64,000 bases of DNA from Pontiellaceae bacterium B1224 (lineage in GTDB: Bacteria > Verrucomicrobiota > Kiritimatiellia > Kiritimatiellales > Pontiellaceae), in contig JAROBA010000028.1 of NCBI GenBank assembly GCA_029432815.1, forward strand, positions 19,577-83,576, written 5' to 3'. This document shows, piece by piece, positions 35,066-44,399 of this stretch; the first letter of the stretch is position 1, and each line of letters opens with the position of its first letter. The notes beneath the pieces were generated by a model. It had not been told where the DNA came from. It ran no database searches and saw only the letters and a list, made by a program, of their open reading frames with translations. The translations under genes and the position numbers were made by a program.

Positions 35066-35635
35066 CTACTCATCGGGCGTTGTCACGACAGACTCCACCT
35101 GGTTGGTTTTATTATTAGCATCGTTTAATGAAAATCCTAAAACATCAAGATGGATGTTGTCCGGACCAAGCATTTGAAAGGGATAATGAGCGAAATATGT
35201 ATATCCAAGCTCACGCGCTTTTTTCATGTCAGATATGGCCTGCTCAATATCAGACTCCGAAACGTTCAGCGTTCTAATAAACTGAATAGGATATTTAACC
35301 GTGTCGACCACAACCCCAATTGGAAAAACCACAATCCCGACGATGGTAAACATGGGGTCCACTTCTATCCCTAATTGAACCATGTCCACAGATCCTCGCG
35401 TCATTGCATACTTCGGAAGGTGATGGGCATAGCAGATCGATCTATATGCGTAATAATCTGCAATGTTTAGTTTTTCGTATGCATTGGGCCCTTCAGCTTC
35501 ATACTGCCCAATGACGGCATTGATCTCGCTCAGTTTATTTCCATTCACTGAATTGGAATGCCCCAGAAACGTTCCGCATCCACTGCAGATCAATAGAAGA
35601 ACCAGTACGCTTAAATAGATTACGATTGCTTTCAT
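35066..35635 (-). CDS. YceK/DUF1375-like lipoprotein
   Basis: A 189-residue protein with a lipoprotein signal (VLVLLLICSGCGTFLG, Cys at 20). YAMTRGSVDMVQLGIEVDPM then FPIGVVVDTVKYPIQFI resemble the YceK/DUF1375 family motif (Y.G.R.D..lg...lDlP.S...DT..lP). The C-terminal stretch is unassigned. Probably an outer-membrane or periplasmic lipoprotein of unknown role. Confidence 0.72.
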   Translation of the reverse strand: MKAIVIYLSVLVLLLICSGCGTFLGHSNSVNGNKLSEINAVIGQYEAEGPNAYEKLNIADYYAYRSICYAHHLPKYAMTRGSVDMVQLGIEVDPMFTIVGIVVFPIGVVVDTVKYPIQFIRTLNVSESDIEQAISDMKKARELGYTYFAHYPFQMLGPDNIHLDVLGFSLNDANNKTNQVESVVTTPDE

Positions 35636-36094
35636 TTTTTTTCTCTCGCCAACGATGAGCCACCGGAAAATCAGCCTTTGACCGAATCGACGGACACTAC
35701 CCAGGCGGACTCATTATTCTGCGTTCGTTTTTTCGATCGTTCCGTCGAAAGGGTCAGTACCAGGGTGAGTGATATTCTGTAACAACTCTCGGGCATGCCG
35801 GGATGGTCTACGCTGATGAGCGGTTTTTCATACATACAAGAAAGAAACATTGGGCTGACAAATCAAAATACAGAGACGTTTATATAGATGCTTCTCAATA
35901 TCATGGCCTTCACTAAAAAAGCTCAAACCAGCACCTTCGGCCCTTCCGGTCCGGAAAACGGGAAGCTTGACTACATTGGTGTCTTCATCTGCTTTACCGG
36001 ATCATTTTGGTGCGCTTCGGTGCGGTTGCGAAACAGTTCCAATTATTGAAAAGGACTGTACATCGGGCCATCCAGACCGTTAAATGTAGTCACT
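35636..36094. other. Non-coding gap before the cytochrome gene
   Basis: 459 bp without a gene. It holds one near-copy palindrome (36037-36051, TTCCAATTATTGAAA) and presumably the promoter of the cytochrome gene. No repeat, RNA or terminator recognised. Confidence 0.6.
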
Positions 36095-38473
36095 ATGAAA
36101 AAATTACTTTTTATTCCCGTCCTCGCTCTTATTGCATCACAAAGTTCTGCGATTGATTTCACCGATCAGGGTGAATATTTAGGTTCTTCCGGCTGCATTG
36201 TCTGTCACGAACGATTTTACGAACTCTGGAGCACGTCGCATCATGGGAAAGCCATGGAGGCATTCAGTGTATCGCTCACGAAAACCCTTGAGCCCATGAC
36301 TGAACCTATCGAGGTTGGCGGTGAATCATTTATTGTCGAATTTGATGAGCACGGCGGTATTTTGCGGGGTACATCGCCTTGCGGAGAGGAGACAACGTGG
36401 CGCATCCGCTTTTCATTCGGCGGGCGGAATGTTCGTTATTTCCTGATTCCGATGGAAAAAGGAAAACTGCAGGTGGCTCCGGTTGCCTACTATGTTCATC
36501 AGGGAAAATGGTATGACACCGCCGGCAGTATGGTGCGTGATTTTCAGGACAGCGGGCCTGCAGATGCGGCTCTTCACTGGACGGATCGGGCCCTTACCTT
36601 CAATACGTCGTGTCATGACTGCCACGTGAGCCAGCTGGAAAAAAACTATAATCCGGAAGACGATTCATATACCACCACCTGGAATGAACCCGGTATTAAC
36701 TGCGAGGTCTGTCACGGTCCGGCCGAAGCCCATGTGAAAGCCGCCGAAGCTGCGGCTCTTAAAGGCGAGGAACTGACCGACCTGAAACTGCTCCGTTTCC
36801 ATGAAGATCTGGATCTGGCACAACGTGACGCCACCTGTGGCCCCTGCCATGCCAAAGGACAGGTGCTCACCAGCGATTTCACCCCCGGCGAACTGTTTTT
36901 CGATCATTACGACCTGACCTCCTATGAAGACCGCGACTTCTGGCCCGATGGCCGCGACCTCGGCGAAAACTATACACAGACAGCCTGGGAGGCGAACCAA
37001 TGCGCAATCTCCGGGCAACTGGAATGCATTCACTGCCACACCTCCAGCGGGCGGTTCCGCTTTAAAGACAATCCGAATAATGCCTGCCTGCCCTGTCATG
37101 AAGAGCGGGTGGACGACATTCTGGCGCACTCGCACCACTCTGCCGAAGCGGGCGTCACCTGTGTGGACTGCCACATGCCGACTACGGCCCAGGCCTTTAT
37201 GTCGCGTTCCGACCATACCTTCCGCCCTCCGTCCCCCGAAGCAACGCTCGAATTCGGCTCACCGAATGCCTGTAATCTCTGCCATAACAATCAGGAAGCC
37301 ATCATGGGCAACTATGCCGGCCACGACAAAGAAGACGCCGAGTGGGCCGATAAATACGTGAAGAAATGGCATGGCGAGAATTCCGGAAAAACCATTCTGG
37401 AACAGGGCCGCATCATCGAGCTCTGCCGTGAAGGCGAGTGGAATCGTCTTCCGGAAATCCTGGCCTATTTCGATAATCCTAATTGCGATCCGGCGGCTTC
37501 CGTTGCCATTCTGCGCATGCTGAACAACTGCCCGCTTCCCGAAATCTGGCCTACGATCCGCGAGCAACTGAATGATGAAAGTGAATGGGTTCGGGCCACA
37601 GCGGCGGCATCGCTTCAGTACGATACTTCTGTTGAAGCTACCAAAGGCCTGCTTGCAGCCTGTTCCGATCAATACCGTACCGTTCGCATCCGCGCGGCCG
37701 GTGCCCTGCTGGCGCGGAATCTTGCAGGCTATTCCGCCGAAGAGCGGGCCGCTTATGATACGGCCCACGATGAATATTGGAATTCCCTGATCATCTGGCC
37801 TGATCGTTGGTCCACTCACTATAATCAGGGCATTTACTACGATCGTATCGGCGAAAGTGATAAATCGCTGGCGGCCTATGAAAAATCAATGGAACTTCGG
37901 GATGACGTGATTCAGCCACTGATTAACGCTTCGATGGTGCATGCTCGTTCAGGCAACAGTACCAATGCCTATGAAATGCTGGAGAAAGCTCTTAAGATTG
38001 AGCCGGATAATGCGATGGTGAACTTCAATATCGCCCTGCTCGATGCAGAGTTCGGCAATCTTGATGATGCCAAAAAGCATCTCAAGGCGGCACTTAAGAC
38101 GGAGCCGGATATGCCGCAGGCGGCATATAATCTAGGGGTGCTGCTGGCCCGCGATCAGGATAAAGAAGGCTTCCAATGGTTGGAAAAAGCGGCATTTCTT
38201 GTTCCCGAAAACTGGAATTATACGTCGTCGTACCTCTATTTCCTTCAACAAAACGGACGGGGCAGCGAAAGCGAATCTGTCATGTTGCGCATTATTGATA
38301 CGGGTCATGCTGCTGCAGAGGTTTACTTCAACCTGGCAGGTTCCATGGAGCGCGAAGGCCGCACTTCTGAAGCGATGGAAATCTATAAGAAAGCTAAATT
38401 GGATCCCCGGCTTCCGATGGAAGCCAAGCGCTATGCCTCCAATCAGGAGCAGCGGCTCCGCACCGCTCCGTAA
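36095..38473 (+). CDS. Octaheme c-type cytochrome with HEAT-like and TPR repeats
   Basis: A 792-residue secreted protein (signal FIPVLALIASQSSA). Eight CxxCH sites are seen: CIVCH, CHDCH, CEVCH, CGPCH, CIHCH, CLPCH, CVDCH, CNLCH. The last three lie in a cytochrome c554/NrfB-like stretch. Repeats resembling HEAT (ESEWVRATAAASLQYD, YRTVRIRAAGALLARN) follow, and then TPR (DVIQPLINASMVHARSG, DNAMVNFNIALLDAEFG, EPDMPQAAYNLGVLLARD). PVC bacteria have such cytochrome-TPR fusions; the electron partner is unknown and no quinol dehydrogenase gene is adjacent. Confidence 0.93.
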   Translation: MKKLLFIPVLALIASQSSAIDFTDQGEYLGSSGCIVCHERFYELWSTSHHGKAMEAFSVSLTKTLEPMTEPIEVGGESFIVEFDEHGGILRGTSPCGEETTWRIRFSFGGRNVRYFLIPMEKGKLQVAPVAYYVHQGKWYDTAGSMVRDFQDSGPADAALHWTDRALTFNTSCHDCHVSQLEKNYNPEDDSYTTTWNEPGINCEVCHGPAEAHVKAAEAAALKGEELTDLKLLRFHEDLDLAQRDATCGPCHAKGQVLTSDFTPGELFFDHYDLTSYEDRDFWPDGRDLGENYTQTAWEANQCAISGQLECIHCHTSSGRFRFKDNPNNACLPCHEERVDDILAHSHHSAEAGVTCVDCHMPTTAQAFMSRSDHTFRPPSPEATLEFGSPNACNLCHNNQEAIMGNYAGHDKEDAEWADKYVKKWHGENSGKTILEQGRIIELCREGEWNRLPEILAYFDNPNCDPAASVAILRMLNNCPLPEIWPTIREQLNDESEWVRATAAASLQYDTSVEATKGLLAACSDQYRTVRIRAAGALLARNLAGYSAEERAAYDTAHDEYWNSLIIWPDRWSTHYNQGIYYDRIGESDKSLAAYEKSMELRDDVIQPLINASMVHARSGNSTNAYEMLEKALKIEPDNAMVNFNIALLDAEFGNLDDAKKHLKAALKTEPDMPQAAYNLGVLLARDQDKEGFQWLEKAAFLVPENWNYTSSYLYFLQQNGRGSESESVMLRIIDTGHAAAEVYFNLAGSMEREGRTSEAMEIYKKAKLDPRLPMEAKRYASNQEQRLRTAP
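38171..38185. repeat. TTCCA palindrome copy
   Basis: Exact copy, spacer ATGGT; inside the cytochrome gene, read as FQWLE. Confidence 0.95.
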
Positions 38474-38477
38474 CAAG

Positions 38478-38492
38478 TTCCAATCGTTGGAA
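38478..38492. repeat. TTCCA palindrome copy
   Basis: Exact copy, spacer ATCGT; intergenic, 5 bp after the cytochrome stop. Confidence 0.95.
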
Positions 38493-38500
38493 CCTCCGGG

Positions 38501-38515
38501 TTCCAGCCCTTGGAA
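38501..38515. repeat. TTCCA palindrome copy
   Basis: Exact copy, spacer GCCCT; intergenic, 23 bp from the previous copy, just upstream of the next start. Confidence 0.95.
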
Positions 38516-38530
38516 GGGTGGCGATCGACG

Positions 38531-39253
38531 ATGTGGAAATTCATAAAAATGCTGATTGGAGTGGGACTGTTGCCACTGTGCTGGGCGGTTTCTTTATCGG
38601 TTTACCAGCTCTATCAACATTCCGTTAAAGCAACCGCCGACAATCCATTGGAAGTTTGGGCGTTGCCGGTTGGCTTTCTGTTATGGGTGCTTTTGTTTTT
38701 TCTGATGCCGCGCCCCATTCGCACGTATGTGCTTGGGCACGAGCTTACCCATGCACTGTGGGCCCTGATGATGGGGGGACGTATTGGAAAAATGAAGGTA
38801 GGTAAATCCGGCGGTCACGTTGAACTCTCAAAAACAAACTTTTTAATTACCCTGTCTCCTTATTTCTTTCCCTTCTACACCTTCATAATCATTGCCGTTT
38901 ATTATCTCCTCGGATTCGCCGTGAATGTTGAACCGTATCGGCTGTGGGGACTGGCAGCAGTGGGATTTACCTGGGCTTTTCATGTGACCTTCACCATCAG
39001 CATGCTTTCGGAAAACCAGCCGGATATTCAGGAGCATGGCCGATTGTTTTCGTATTCCGTAATTTATTGCGCAAACGTACTGATTATCGGCCTGTGGATG
39101 GTCATGGTCGGATCTCCGGAAATCACAACCTTTGGAAGCCTGATTGGTCAGGAAACCATTTATGCATACACATTCGTATGGAACTATATTCTGATCGGAT
39201 ACGAATACGGCGTCCAGTTTCTTCAGACAATGAAAAGCAGTGAGGGCGGATAA
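38531..39253 (+). CDS. Multi-pass membrane protein with HExxH motif
   Basis: About 240 residues from the ATG at 38531. There are about six hydrophobic helices. RTYVLGHELTHALWALMMGG carries an HExxH zinc-protease motif inside a membrane region, as in M50 site-2 proteases, and SGGHVELSKTNFLITLSP follows. A canonical second NPDG motif is not obvious. Possible intramembrane metalloprotease; substrate unknown. It is closely downstream of the cytochrome gene (58 bp, holding two palindromes). Confidence 0.72.
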   Translation: MWKFIKMLIGVGLLPLCWAVSLSVYQLYQHSVKATADNPLEVWALPVGFLLWVLLFFLMPRPIRTYVLGHELTHALWALMMGGRIGKMKVGKSGGHVELSKTNFLITLSPYFFPFYTFIIIAVYYLLGFAVNVEPYRLWGLAAVGFTWAFHVTFTISMLSENQPDIQEHGRLFSYSVIYCANVLIIGLWMVMVGSPEITTFGSLIGQETIYAYTFVWNYILIGYEYGVQFLQTMKSSEGG

Positions 39254-39257
39254 ACGG

Positions 39258-41033
39258 CTATCCGGAAATCTCGAATACTTCCGGAGCAATCTTTTCTATC
39301 AGGTCATAACACAATTGCTGAACATGCTCGGAAGATGACGAATTCAAAGCTTTTTGTGCCAGCTCAACGGCATCGGAATAATAAAGTTTCCGAATGACAT
39401 CTTTGATCACCGGGGCCTGTGACGGACTTACCGACAGCTCATCAACCCCGAGTCCGATTAACAGCGGAACCAATTGCGGCGACGCAGCCATCTGCCCGCA
39501 CACACAGGTCCAAAGTCCGTTCTTCTGGCTGACTTTTACGACATAGTCAATCAACCGAATAATGGCCATGTGAGTTGGCTTATACAAATGGGCAACATTT
39601 TCATTACCCCGATCGACGGCCATCGTATACTGGATTAAATCGTTGGTCCCGAGGCTGAAAAAGCTTACGTGAGGAGCAATAATATCGGCAATTAACGCGG
39701 CCGAGGGCACCTCAATCATCGTGCCGATCTGAATATCCTGATTGAAGGCGATCCCGCTTTTACTCAGCTCCATCATGCATTGCCGGAGCAGTGTATTGGC
39801 ATCCATCACTTCCTGTACACACGAAACCATCGGATACATGATGCGGATATTTTCATGAACGCTGGCGCGCAGTATGGCACGCAACTGAGTTTTAAAAAGC
39901 TCAGGATGAGACAGGCACAACCGGATGGCCCGATCTCCCAGAAAAGGATTCAATTCATCAGGATTCTCGAACCCCGCAGGAAGCTTGTCCGCGCCGAGAT
40001 CAAGCGTGCGAATGACCACCGGGGACGGATCCTGGCTTTTGGCAGCCTCAACATAAGCCTCGAGCTGTTCTTCCTCGCCGGGAAGTGATTTGGAACCTAG
40101 AAACAGAAATTCCGTACGGAACAAACCAATGCCCTTGGCTCCCCGAGCATCCACTCCGTCCAGTTCCGCAAGCAACTCGATATTAGCCGTAATAGGAACC
40201 AGATAGCCGTCTTTTGTTTCCGGAGGTTTGTCACGCAACTGCGCAAGTTCAGAAATGATCTGTTCCTGCCCGGCAGCTTTGATTCGATATTCCTCAATCC
40301 GCTCTTCCGATGGATTAACAAAAACAAGTCCCTTGGCACCATCAATAAGAACAGTATCTCCATGACTGGCAACGGCCGTGATGTTATGCAACCCAACCAC
40401 CGCAGGCACTTCGAGCGCCTTGGCCATTATGGCTGTATGGGAGGTTGAGCTGCCGAGATCTGTAATAAATGCCTTAACATTTGTTTTATCAATACTGGCC
40501 GTATCGGATGGGGATAAATCATGAGCAACAACGACGCAGGGTTCTTTAATCTGCTTCATCTGGTCCAGAGATTCCCCCGCCAGATTTGCCATGATGCGTT
40601 TCGTTACATCCCGAATATCAGCAGCGCGCTCAGATAAATATGAATCCTGTACCTGGGCAAGCATGTCCGCATACCGGTTTGCCACCGTTTGCAAAACCGG
40701 CTCCACATTGATCAGCTCCTTCTTAATCGAACGAATGACATCTTCAATGAACGTGCGGTCGTCCACCACCAGAATATGAGCATCGAAGATACTGGCATGC
40801 TCATCACCAAGCACCTCAGAAACCTGTTTCTGGATATGCTTGATCTGATCGTGCGTAGAAATCAGGGCCTCTTCGAAGCGTACAATTTCCAACGGCACCT
40901 CTTCGGGAGTGATGGATCGCTGAACGGCCTTATCGGTTTGCGGAGTAAGCAACAGCGCTTTGAATACAACAATGCCCGGGGAAACCCCGATCCCCTTTAA
41001 GGCAACTTCACTCTTCGTGTATTCTCCTGCCAC
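39258..41033 (-). CDS. ptsI: PTS enzyme I (PEP-protein phosphotransferase)
   Basis: A 591-residue enzyme. The phosphorylated His is in DLGSSTSHTAIMAKALEVPA, the PEP-binding regions are IGLFRTEFLFLG and TMIEVPSAALIADI, and the catalytic Cys is in WTCVCGQMAASPQLVP. Full length. It passes phosphate from PEP to HPr. No EIIA/B/C sugar components lie in the window, so the system may be regulatory. Last gene of the operon starting at 44887. Confidence 0.95.
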   Translation of the reverse strand: MAGEYTKSEVALKGIGVSPGIVVFKALLLTPQTDKAVQRSITPEEVPLEIVRFEEALISTHDQIKHIQKQVSEVLGDEHASIFDAHILVVDDRTFIEDVIRSIKKELINVEPVLQTVANRYADMLAQVQDSYLSERAADIRDVTKRIMANLAGESLDQMKQIKEPCVVVAHDLSPSDTASIDKTNVKAFITDLGSSTSHTAIMAKALEVPAVVGLHNITAVASHGDTVLIDGAKGLVFVNPSEERIEEYRIKAAGQEQIISELAQLRDKPPETKDGYLVPITANIELLAELDGVDARGAKGIGLFRTEFLFLGSKSLPGEEEQLEAYVEAAKSQDPSPVVIRTLDLGADKLPAGFENPDELNPFLGDRAIRLCLSHPELFKTQLRAILRASVHENIRIMYPMVSCVQEVMDANTLLRQCMMELSKSGIAFNQDIQIGTMIEVPSAALIADIIAPHVSFFSLGTNDLIQYTMAVDRGNENVAHLYKPTHMAIIRLIDYVVKVSQKNGLWTCVCGQMAASPQLVPLLIGLGVDELSVSPSQAPVIKDVIRKLYYSDAVELAQKALNSSSSEHVQQLCYDLIEKIAPEVFEISG

Positions 41034-41038
41034 CGGGA

Positions 41039-41317
41039 TTAATCCTCACCGAATTTGTTAAGAAATAATTCCTCGATTTCATCCATTGCTTTCTTCGCAT
41101 CACTGCCCGATGTAGTCACAGTCATCGTGCAACCGGGGAAGCCTTCGATCGTCATGAGCCCCATGATGCTCTTGCACGAAACTTTATTACCATCTTTTTC
41201 CATGAAAATATCGCATTCATACTTTCCCGCAGCCTTAACAAGAAGCGCTGCAGGCCGGGCATGAATTCCATATTCATTCAAGACCTTGAGTTTTTTGACG
41301 AGCGTTTCCTCAGCCAT
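41039..41317 (-). CDS. ptsH: HPr phosphocarrier
   Basis: A 92-residue HPr. The EI-target His is in LNEYGIHARPAALLVKAAG, and the HprK-target Ser is in VSCKSIMGLMTIEG, so both phosphorylation sites are kept. The start overlaps hprK by 8 bp. HPr-Ser-P would be made by the HprK encoded just upstream. Confidence 0.95.
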   Translation of the reverse strand: MAEETLVKKLKVLNEYGIHARPAALLVKAAGKYECDIFMEKDGNKVSCKSIMGLMTIEGFPGCTMTVTTSGSDAKKAMDEIEELFLNKFGED

Positions 41318-42248
41318 TGCGTACCCGCCCCTTTGTCAGTCGGTTGATGATTTTATCGTCCAGTTCTTTCGCGGCATCATGACCCAATTCTTTAAGTTTC
41401 TGGTTCAAAGCCGCCACTTCTACAATATTTGCCATATCCCGCCCGGAGCGAACCGGAAGAGTTATACACGGAACCTTCACCCCCATGATTTCTATCTCAT
41501 CCGGATGAACCCCGGTACGGTCCTCGTTGCCGGTCGGCGGTTTTAAATCGATGACAAGGTCCAGCTCGGTTTGACGGCGGATGGCCGCAACGCCGAATAG
41601 GCTCGGAACGTGAATGATACCGAGACCGCGTATTTCCATGTGATAACGCGTCACTTCATTCGCCCAGCAAACCAGTCGTCCCCGGGTTGTTTTTCGCACC
41701 TCGGTAACATCATCCGACACCAGGCTGTAGCCTCGTTCGATCAGCGACAATGCGGTCTCACTTTTTCCAATACCTGGATCGCCGCGAAGCAGGACTCCGA
41801 TGCCCATAAGTTCCATACAGGTGCCCTGAATTCGTTCCTGGGGAGCTGTAAGTTTTTCCAGTATGACCGTGCATTCATTTACGAAATTCATCGTAACCAT
41901 GCTTGTACGCAGAACCGGCACTTTATACTGCTCAGCCAGAGCCAGGATTTCTTTGGACGCCTTCCGGTTGCGGGTAATAACAATTCCCGGAATCTGTTGT
42001 TTAAACAGGTCTTCCAGACGTTTGACCTTTTCCGCCTGAGGCAGACTTTTCAGATAGGTGAATTCTGCCAGACCAAAAATCTGCAGACGCTGATTCGCGA
42101 AATACTGGAAGAAACCAGTCAACGCCAAACCGGGACGGTTCATGGTCGTTTCCTGAAGTTTTCGATCCAGATACTGTTCGCCGGCAATTATGCTCAGCGA
42201 AAGGTTCTCGGAACCCTCTTCCCACAGTGTATTAACGGTAATGGCCAC
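41310..42248 (-). CDS. hprK: HPr kinase/phosphorylase
   Basis: A 312-residue enzyme. The Walker A is LLRGDPGIGKSETALSLIER, the HprK signature is GLGIIHVPSLFGVAAIR, and an N-terminal regulatory domain (about 1-130) precedes them. It phosphorylates HPr on Ser in response to ATP and sugar phosphates and can reverse it. Placed between hpf and ptsH in one tight operon. Confidence 0.95.
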   Translation of the reverse strand: MAITVNTLWEEGSENLSLSIIAGEQYLDRKLQETTMNRPGLALTGFFQYFANQRLQIFGLAEFTYLKSLPQAEKVKRLEDLFKQQIPGIVITRNRKASKEILALAEQYKVPVLRTSMVTMNFVNECTVILEKLTAPQERIQGTCMELMGIGVLLRGDPGIGKSETALSLIERGYSLVSDDVTEVRKTTRGRLVCWANEVTRYHMEIRGLGIIHVPSLFGVAAIRRQTELDLVIDLKPPTGNEDRTGVHPDEIEIMGVKVPCITLPVRSGRDMANIVEVAALNQKLKELGHDAAKELDDKIINRLTKGRVRNG

Positions 42249-42273
42249 AATTCACCTCCTGAAGTGCTGTTGT

Positions 42274-42570
42274 TTACTTATGGTGATCCTGAATTTTATC
42301 ACGGTGTTTACGCATTTGACGCTCGGCATGCTCAATCGACCGATCAATCGCATCGTAGAGGTTTTCCGATTTTTCGATCGCCGTGATCCGAATATGATTC
42401 GATGCCTGAATGATGACTTCAGACACCTGATCCCGATTTTCGGTCTCCAGAATTACGCGAACACTTTCTATTCGCGGGAACACGCCCAGACTGCGCTCAA
42501 GTTTGTCTTCAACATGAGTTTTTACGTTGTCTGTTACATTAACATGCCGTCCTGTGATGCTTACTTGCAT
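42274..42570 (-). CDS. hpf: Ribosome hibernation promoting factor, short form
   Basis: A 98-residue protein. MQVSITGRHVNVTDNVKTHV is the family start, then EDKLERSLGVFPRIESVRVI and ENLYDAIDRSIEHAERQMRK. It lacks the long C-terminal dimerisation domain, so it is the short HPF/YfiA form. Binds 30S subunits in slow growth. Near lptB as in many Gram-negative operons (rpoN usually sits between and is absent here). Confidence 0.93.
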   Translation of the reverse strand: MQVSITGRHVNVTDNVKTHVEDKLERSLGVFPRIESVRVILETENRDQVSEVIIQASNHIRITAIEKSENLYDAIDRSIEHAERQMRKHRDKIQDHHK

Positions 42571-42590
42571 GGCTTGCTCCTTTCGGTTTT

Positions 42591-43328
42591 TTACATACTG
42601 AACCGCGGACCTAGATACAGTTCCTGGCTCACTTTGTCATTTACTAAAAATTCACTGTTTCCTTCACTCAGCACCTGACCATCGCACAGCAGATAGGCCC
42701 GATCAACCACGGCCAGGGTTTCGCGCACATTGTGGTCGGTAATCAGTACCCCCAGCCCTTTGGCCCGCAGATCTCGCACGATATCCTGCACATCATTCAC
42801 CGCCAATGGATCGACACCGCTGAATGGTTCATCCAGCAGAATAATTGATGGATTCGTGACCAATGCCCGGGTAATTTCAAGTCGGCGGCGTTCCCCTCCG
42901 CTCAGGGTATAGGCTTTCTGTTTTGCCAGTTTGCTGATTTTCAGGTCTTCCAACAACTGTTCAAGGCGTTGCTTACGTTCTTTATGCGAAATTGGAAGCG
43001 TTTCCAAAATGGCCATCACATTTTCCTGAACGGTTAATTTTCGAAAAATAGAAGGTTCCTGAGAAAGGTAGCCCATCCCCATGCGGGATCGTTTATACAT
43101 TGGAGTATTCGTCACATCTTTTCCGTTGAAAAAGACCTTGCCGCTGGTCGGTTTAACCAATCCGACAATCATGTAAAAGCTGGTGGTCTTACCGGCACCG
43201 TTCGGTCCCAGCAATCCGACAATTTCCCCCGCTTTTACGTTGATTTCAACTTCACGTACGACCTTGCGGCCTTTATATGCCTTCACCAGCTTTTCAGTCC
43301 GGATCAGATAGGTTTCTTCAGCAGCCAT
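42591..43328 (-). CDS. lptB: LPS export ABC ATPase
   Basis: A 245-residue ATPase. Walker A is VGLLGPNGAGKTTSFYMIVG, signature is TLSGGERRRLEITRA, and Walker B is SIILLDEPFSGVDPLA. LSQEPSIFRKLTVQENVMA is typical of LptB. Drives LPS transfer by LptFG. LptC- and LptA-like genes directly precede it; LptF/G are not in the window. Confidence 0.96.
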   Translation of the reverse strand: MAAEETYLIRTEKLVKAYKGRKVVREVEINVKAGEIVGLLGPNGAGKTTSFYMIVGLVKPTSGKVFFNGKDVTNTPMYKRSRMGMGYLSQEPSIFRKLTVQENVMAILETLPISHKERKQRLEQLLEDLKISKLAKQKAYTLSGGERRRLEITRALVTNPSIILLDEPFSGVDPLAVNDVQDIVRDLRAKGLGVLITDHNVRETLAVVDRAYLLCDGQVLSEGNSEFLVNDKVSQELYLGPRFSM

Positions 43329-44399
43329 TTATTCGTCTAAATCTTTCAGGAATTTTTCTTTGGTTTCCTCGTCCAGATAGAGCAGGAGCCGAGCATTCGG
43401 TTCACAAACCATTCGTCGAGTCTCATGCCAGAATAATATCCGGTCGCCAGTCATAATATTCAGTCCCTGCTTAACCTTCGGTTCGCCTTCCAACACGAAT
43501 TTTCCTTCATCCGCATAGTACATCGCCCGATCCGCCAGCGCTTTCCTGTTTTCAGATTGAATTATTACCTCGCCTACCGCTTCTATCCAATCAATTTCGT
43601 TCTCATCTTTCAGGTAAATGCGAATTTTTTCGCAGTTCATTGCGGCCTGGGGATCCCGAACTCGCACTCGACCGGAAAGCTCAGCCATCCTTTCTGTCTC
43701 GTCATAAACCGCACGATCCGCACGTACTTCGGTCTTTTCAGCAGAAGGTTCGGTTGTTTCGCTAAACTCCAAACCTGAATTTTGGGAGATTTCCAGAAAA
43801 GCATTCGGCTCACAGACCATTTTACGATCGCCCTTAATCCACAGTCGAATTCGTTCTCCGGAAAGGCTGTTGCCATCACTGGCAGCTGTTGCCCGGCCCT
43901 CCAATTGCACAAAACCGTTGCGATAATTATAAATCGCGGAATCAGCCGAGGCCGTCCGATTGCTGCTCACCAGCTCCACACCACCTTGCGCTTCAATAAA
44001 TTCAATATCGTTTGAAACAGAAAAACGCCCAATCAGGCTCTCTGTTTTCAGGATGCCCTCATCATCCACTACCACCACATTCTGATCCATGCGGACAAAT
44101 CGCTGTTCATGGTCCAGTTCCAACCGTTCGCCGGTCAGCAGGGTTTCGCCGGTTTTTCGTTCAATCGTTTTCATGGCCGCCAGGCGTTGTAAGAATGGAG
44201 CAAACTCTTCGTCATCCACGTTTCCAATGATTGGAACTACATTGGTCGAAGCATTTCCTTGCACAGGCACCACCACCGCATCATCGGCCATGGCCTCGAT
44301 TTCCGCCCATTCGTCCGCATCGGGATCTGAACGTTCGCGCTTCGAACACGACACCAGAATCAGCGCACAGAGCAGGAGACTGAAAGCATGGCGAATCAC
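43329..44399 (-). CDS. LptA-like OstA-domain lipoprotein
   Basis: A 356-residue protein. MIRHAFSLLLCALILVSCSK ends in a lipobox with Cys at residue 19. Three beta-jelly-roll/OstA-like stretches follow: LELDHEQRFVRMDQNVVVVD, then SADSAIYNYRNGFVQLEGRA and VRVRDPQAAMNCEKIRIYLK. Another is KALADRAMYYADEGKFVLEG. So it is about twice the length of standard LptA and membrane-anchored by a lipid instead of soluble. Role as an LPS bridge is inferred from position next to lptB and lptC. Confidence 0.82.
   Translation of the reverse strand: MIRHAFSLLLCALILVSCSKRERSDPDADEWAEIEAMADDAVVVPVQGNASTNVVPIIGNVDDEEFAPFLQRLAAMKTIERKTGETLLTGERLELDHEQRFVRMDQNVVVVDDEGILKTESLIGRFSVSNDIEFIEAQGGVELVSSNRTASADSAIYNYRNGFVQLEGRATAASDGNSLSGERIRLWIKGDRKMVCEPNAFLEISQNSGLEFSETTEPSAEKTEVRADRAVYDETERMAELSGRVRVRDPQAAMNCEKIRIYLKDENEIDWIEAVGEVIIQSENRKALADRAMYYADEGKFVLEGEPKVKQGLNIMTGDRILFWHETRRMVCEPNARLLLYLDEETKEKFLKDLDE
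44222..44236. repeat. TTCCA palindrome copy
   Basis: Exact copy, spacer ATGAT; inside the LptA-like gene, read as VPIIGN on the minus strand. Confidence 0.95.

Noticed and set aside
42988..43006. TTGGAAGCGTTTCCAA in lptB as a palindrome copy
   Set aside because: Halves are in reverse order (TTGGAA then TTCCAA), so it is not the same site.
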